From: Brachybacterium nesterenkovii
Lineage (GTDB): Bacteria > Actinomycetota > Actinomycetes > Actinomycetales > Dermabacteraceae
Direction of reading: 5' to 3'
Length of the DNA stretch: 43,140 bases
NCBI RefSeq assembly: GCF_900163655.1
Contig: NZ_FWFG01000052.1
Coordinates: 1 to 43,140 of the forward strand
Below the pieces are notes generated by a model, which made no database searches, was not told the origin of the DNA, and worked only from the letters and a program-made list of their open reading frames with translations. Position 1 is the first letter of the stretch; each line of letters opens with the position of its first letter. Positions 40,559 through 43,140 of the stretch are shown piece after piece. The translations under genes were made by a program, and so were the position numbers.

Positions 40559-41253
40559 TGGCGTACGAGTTCGTGCGGCGCGCCGACGACATGGTGATGT
40601 GCCGCCTCGACCCGCAGGAGAAGGCGATCATCGCCCAGGTCGCCCAGGAGGTCTCCGACCTGATCCGGGCCGATCTCGGCATGGGGGAGGAGCCGGAGGC
40701 GGTCCGCGAGGCCGCCGGCTCGGACGATCCGCTCGCCCGGCTCGAGGCCGAGTTCGCCGTCGACTCCCCGCGCGAGCCACGCGACAGCGCCGTCCGTCGC
40801 CTGTTCCCGGCCGCCTCCGAGGAGGACCCGGCGCTCGCCGAGGAGTTCCGGCGCCTGGGCCAGGGGGATCTCGCCTCCGGGAAGCTGAGCGCGCTCGGCG
40901 TCGTGCAGCGCTCGATCGACCGGGTGGGGCCGACCGCCGCGGAGATCGTGCTGGACGAGGAGGCGGCGACGGCCTGGCTGACCGGCCTCAACGACATGCG
41001 CCTGGTGCTCGCGGACCGCCTGTCCCTGCGCGAGGACGAGGACCTCGACACCCTGCGGATGCTCCAGCAGATCGCCGAGGACGCCGGTATCGACGGCGAC
41101 GACCTCGAGCGCGCGGCCGGCGGGACCCCCGAGGGGGCGGATGCGTCCGGGGGGGACGACGGGCCGACCGCGGCGGGTCCCGATCTGGTGCTCGCCGTCT
41201 ACGACCTGCTGACCTGGCTGCAGGAGTCGCTCGTGCGCGTCGTCGCGCGCTGA
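40558..41253 (+). CDS. DUF2017 domain protein
   Basis: A 231-residue conserved actinobacterial protein of unknown function, nearly always next to clpS. Core segments are YEFVRRADDMVMCRLDPQEKAIIAQVAQEVSDLIR at the N-terminus, DSAVRRLFPAASEEDPALAEEFRRLGQGDLASGKLS near the middle and TAWLTGLNDMRLVLADRLSL. A variable acidic Gly/Asp linker follows (about 185-212) and a final helix (LVLAVYDLLTWLQESLVRVV). It is predicted all-alpha and soluble. It shares one base with clpS, so the two are coupled. A link to ClpS-dependent proteolysis is suggested by synteny only. Confidence 0.93.
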   Translation: MAYEFVRRADDMVMCRLDPQEKAIIAQVAQEVSDLIRADLGMGEEPEAVREAAGSDDPLARLEAEFAVDSPREPRDSAVRRLFPAASEEDPALAEEFRRLGQGDLASGKLSALGVVQRSIDRVGPTAAEIVLDEEAATAWLTGLNDMRLVLADRLSLREDEDLDTLRMLQQIAEDAGIDGDDLERAAGGTPEGADASGGDDGPTAAGPDLVLAVYDLLTWLQESLVRVVAR

Positions 41254-41314
41254 GGGGCGTGTGATCCCCCTTGCATCGACCCCCTGCCTCTGGGGAATCC
41301 GCGCCGCCACTCCT

Positions 41315-41320
41315 TAGCCT
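41315..41320 (+). promoter_or_regulatory. Putative -10 box of murI, leaderless spacing
   Basis: TAGCCT lies 7 nt before ATG 41328, and the intervening GGTCCGG is not a clear SD. The mRNA likely starts at the ATG. Confidence 0.45.
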
Positions 41321-41327
41321 GGTCCGG

Positions 41328-42191
41328 ATGAACAACGCTCCCATCGGCATCTTCGACTCCGGCGTCGGAGGCCTCACGGTCGCGCGCGCGATCCTCGACC
41401 AGCTGCCCCAGGAGCAGCTGGTCTACATCGGCGACACGGCGCACACGCCCTACGGACCCCGCCCCATCGCGGAGGTCCGCGCCCTCGCGCTCGAGATCAT
41501 GGACGCCCTCGTGGCCCGCGGGGTCAAGATGCTCGTGATCGCCTGCAACACCGCCTCCGCCGCGGTCCTGCGCGACGCGAGGGAGCGCTACGACGTGCCC
41601 GTCATCGAGGTCATCCAGCCGGCTGCCCGGCGTGCCGTGACCGCCACCCGCAACCGCCGCATCGGCGTCATCGCGACCGCCGCGACCGTCGGCTCGCGCG
41701 CCTACGAGGACGCGTTCGCGGCCGCCCCCGACCTGTCGATCACGACGGCGGCATGCCCCCGCTTCGTCGAGTTCGTCGAGCGCGGCGAGGTCACCGGCGA
41801 CGAGGTCATCGCCGTCGCCGAGGAGTACCTCGCGCCCGTCAAGGCCGCGGGCGTCGACACGCTCGTGCTCGGCTGCACCCACTACCCGCTGCTGGCCGGC
41901 CCCATCTCCTACGTGATGGGACCCGACGTCACCCTCGTCGCATCCTCCGAGGAGACCGCGCTCGAGGTCTACCGGCAGCTGCGCTCGCGCGACGAGCTGC
42001 GCACCGACCCGACGCCGCCCCACCACGTGTTCTCCGAGACCGCGTCGCTGGACGGCGCCCCCTCCACGTTCGCCCGGCTGTCGCGGCGCTTCCTGGGCCC
42101 CGCGGTGTCCATGACCACCACGCTGCCGGTCCTCACGCCCGAGGCGATCGCCGCGATGGAGACCGGACCTGCGGGAGGCGATGGGCTGTGA
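41328..42191 (+). CDS. murI: Glutamate racemase
   Basis: A 287-residue enzyme that makes D-glutamate for peptidoglycan precursors by a two-base mechanism, without cofactor. The two catalytic cysteines are present: Cys73 in [14 protein letters not shown] and about Cys183 in [11 protein letters not shown]. Other family signatures are [15 protein letters not shown] and [14 protein letters not shown] at the N-terminus. Length is normal. The start ATG 41328 is set by the family N-terminus [11 protein letters not shown]; it has a -10 box 7 nt upstream. The stop overlaps the GTG of the MBL-fold gene, so both are in one operon. Confidence 0.97.
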   Translation: MNNAPIGIFDSGVGGLTVARAILDQLPQEQLVYIGDTAHTPYGPRPIAEVRALALEIMDALVARGVKMLVIACNTASAAVLRDARERYDVPVIEVIQPAARRAVTATRNRRIGVIATAATVGSRAYEDAFAAAPDLSITTAACPRFVEFVERGEVTGDEVIAVAEEYLAPVKAAGVDTLVLGCTHYPLLAGPISYVMGPDVTLVASSEETALEVYRQLRSRDELRTDPTPPHHVFSETASLDGAPSTFARLSRRFLGPAVSMTTTLPVLTPEAIAAMETGPAGGDGL

Positions 42192-43000
42192 GGCTGCGCG
42201 TCATCGGCTGCAACGGGAGCTTCGCGGGGACCGAGTCCGCGGCCTCCTCCTATCTCGTCGAGCACGATGACGCCTCCGGCCGCACCTGGCGCGTCCTGTT
42301 CGACCTCGGCAGCGGCGCCTTCGGCCCGCTCCAGAAGGCCATCGACCCCGCTCAGCTCGACGCCGTGGTCATCTCCCATCTGCACCCCGACCACTACCTC
42401 GACCTGACGGGCCTCGAGGTGTTCTGGGCGTACAACGAGCGCACCGACCTCCCGCAGCTGCCGCTGTACGGCCCGGCCGCGCTGCCCGCCCGCATCCGCG
42501 CGGTCATGGATCGTTCCGACGACGTCCCCGACGGCGTCACGGATGTGCCCTTCGGCTACCGCACGATCACCGACGGCGCTCGGCTGGAGATCGGCCCGCT
42601 GTCGATCACCGCGCGCGCCGTGGTCCATCCCGTCGAGAGCTACGGCTTCCGCATCGAGGCCGACGGCGAGGTGCTCGCCTACTCCGGCGACTCCGATGCG
42701 TGCGCCTCCCTCGAGGAGCTCGCCGCCGGGGCCGACCTGTTCCTGTGCGAGGCCGGGTACATCGAGGAACGGGACGACCGCTTCACGGGCGTGCACCTGA
42801 CCGGGCGCCGCGCCGGCGAGGCCGCGATGCGCGCCGGCGTGCGCCGCGTCGTGCTCACGCATATCCCGTGCTGGACCGACCCGGCCGTGCCCGAGCGCGA
42901 GGCCCGCGAGGTCTGCGACCTCCCGCTGTGCGTGGCGCAGCCCTTCGACGTCTACGAGGTCGTCCCGCGCGACGGCGACGACGCCCCGTTCACCGCCTGA
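42188..43000 (+). CDS. MBL-fold metallo-hydrolase
   Basis: A 270-residue metallo-beta-lactamase-fold hydrolase of the RNase Z/cyclic-phosphodiesterase-like branch. Metal ligands are visible in [14 protein letters not shown] (His64-x-His66-x-Asp68-His69), [18 protein letters not shown] and LTHIPCW. It starts at GTG 42188, overlapping the murI stop (GTGA), and ends complete 9 bp before the adapter. In actinobacteria such a gene commonly follows murI and precedes rph (RNase PH), which would be expected beyond the contig end. Substrate is unknown; a nucleotide or RNA phosphoester is plausible from fold and neighbours. Confidence 0.93.
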   Translation: MRLRVIGCNGSFAGTESAASSYLVEHDDASGRTWRVLFDLGSGAFGPLQKAIDPAQLDAVVISHLHPDHYLDLTGLEVFWAYNERTDLPQLPLYGPAALPARIRAVMDRSDDVPDGVTDVPFGYRTITDGARLEIGPLSITARAVVHPVESYGFRIEADGEVLAYSGDSDACASLEELAAGADLFLCEAGYIEERDDRFTGVHLTGRRAGEAAMRAGVRRVVLTHIPCWTDPAVPEREAREVCDLPLCVAQPFDVYEVVPRDGDDAPFTA

Positions 43001-43009
43001 CCCCGGAAG

Positions 43010-43140
<131 letters not shown>

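Overview
This is high-GC (roughly 70% G+C) bacterial DNA from an actinobacterium of the Micrococcales type. It is possibly Brachybacterium or another member of the Dermabacteraceae, but the genus is a low-confidence guess. The evidence is the base composition, an actinobacterial Tad pilus cluster, the prfB-ftsE-ftsX-M23 peptidase-smpB-ssrA order, the DUF3039-helicase-clpS-DUF2017-murI-MBL order, a tmRNA tag ending ALAA, and TANNNT -10 boxes placed just before start codons. Real genomic sequence runs only from about 51 to 43009. Bases 18-50 match the Nextera i5-side adapter with errors. Bases 43010-43075 are the Nextera i7-side adapter with an 8-base index and P7, followed by poly-A and poly-G read-through. 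The window is therefore an untrimmed short-read contig.

Layout. (1) 51-6173, minus strand: a truncated NarL-type sensor kinase, a YedK/HMCES-type SRAP protein, a YihY/BrkB membrane protein, and a tightly overlapping operon of an alanine-rich membrane-anchored protein, a holin-like protein and a DUF3618 protein. (2) 6174-11140, plus: a Tad pilus operon, tadA-tadB-tadC, a small Flp-like protein, two TadE-like pseudopilins and a TadG-like protein. (3) 11273-19927: prfB, ftsE with a long repeat-bearing tail, ftsX, a coiled-coil M23 peptidase, smpB, a DUF222/HNH endonuclease-like gene (minus) and ssrA (tmRNA), closed by a strong terminator. (4) 20312-21840: a lower-GC accessory patch downstream of ssrA, with an orphan methyltransferase and a HigBA-type toxin-antitoxin pair. 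(5) 22098-32677: an APH-fold phosphotransferase, a lipoprotein, the tdh-kbl threonine-to-glycine operon, the giant helicase hrpA, a secreted lysozyme-like protein and another lipoprotein. (6) 32736-34188, minus: a WXG100-calpain protease, probably a type VII secretion effector, with a small partner gene. (7) 34343-43000: an ACT-domain malic enzyme, a VanZ-like protein and a beta-lactamase-fold hydrolase, DUF3039, an SF2 helicase, clpS, a DUF2017 protein, murI and an MBL-fold hydrolase.

How the parts work together. prfB, smpB and ssrA cover translation termination and ribosome rescue. FtsEX with the neighbouring M23 peptidase is the usual divisome switch for peptidoglycan splitting. MurI supplies D-glutamate, and ClpS feeds N-degron substrates to ClpAP/ClpCP. 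Tdh and Kbl together turn threonine into glycine plus acetyl-CoA.

The most striking signals not explained by gene content are these. At least seven genes have a -10 hexamer 6-8 nt before the start codon, which predicts leaderless mRNAs. Short tandem duplications repeatedly span or follow stop codons, sometimes with extra in-frame TGA codons at 15-bp spacing. The higBA operator palindrome sits exactly on a leaderless start. There are several unusual intergenic tandem arrays (8 bp x7, 14 bp x5, 13 bp x4, 37 bp x2). The best candidate for an undescribed system is the WXG-calpain gene and its small partner.
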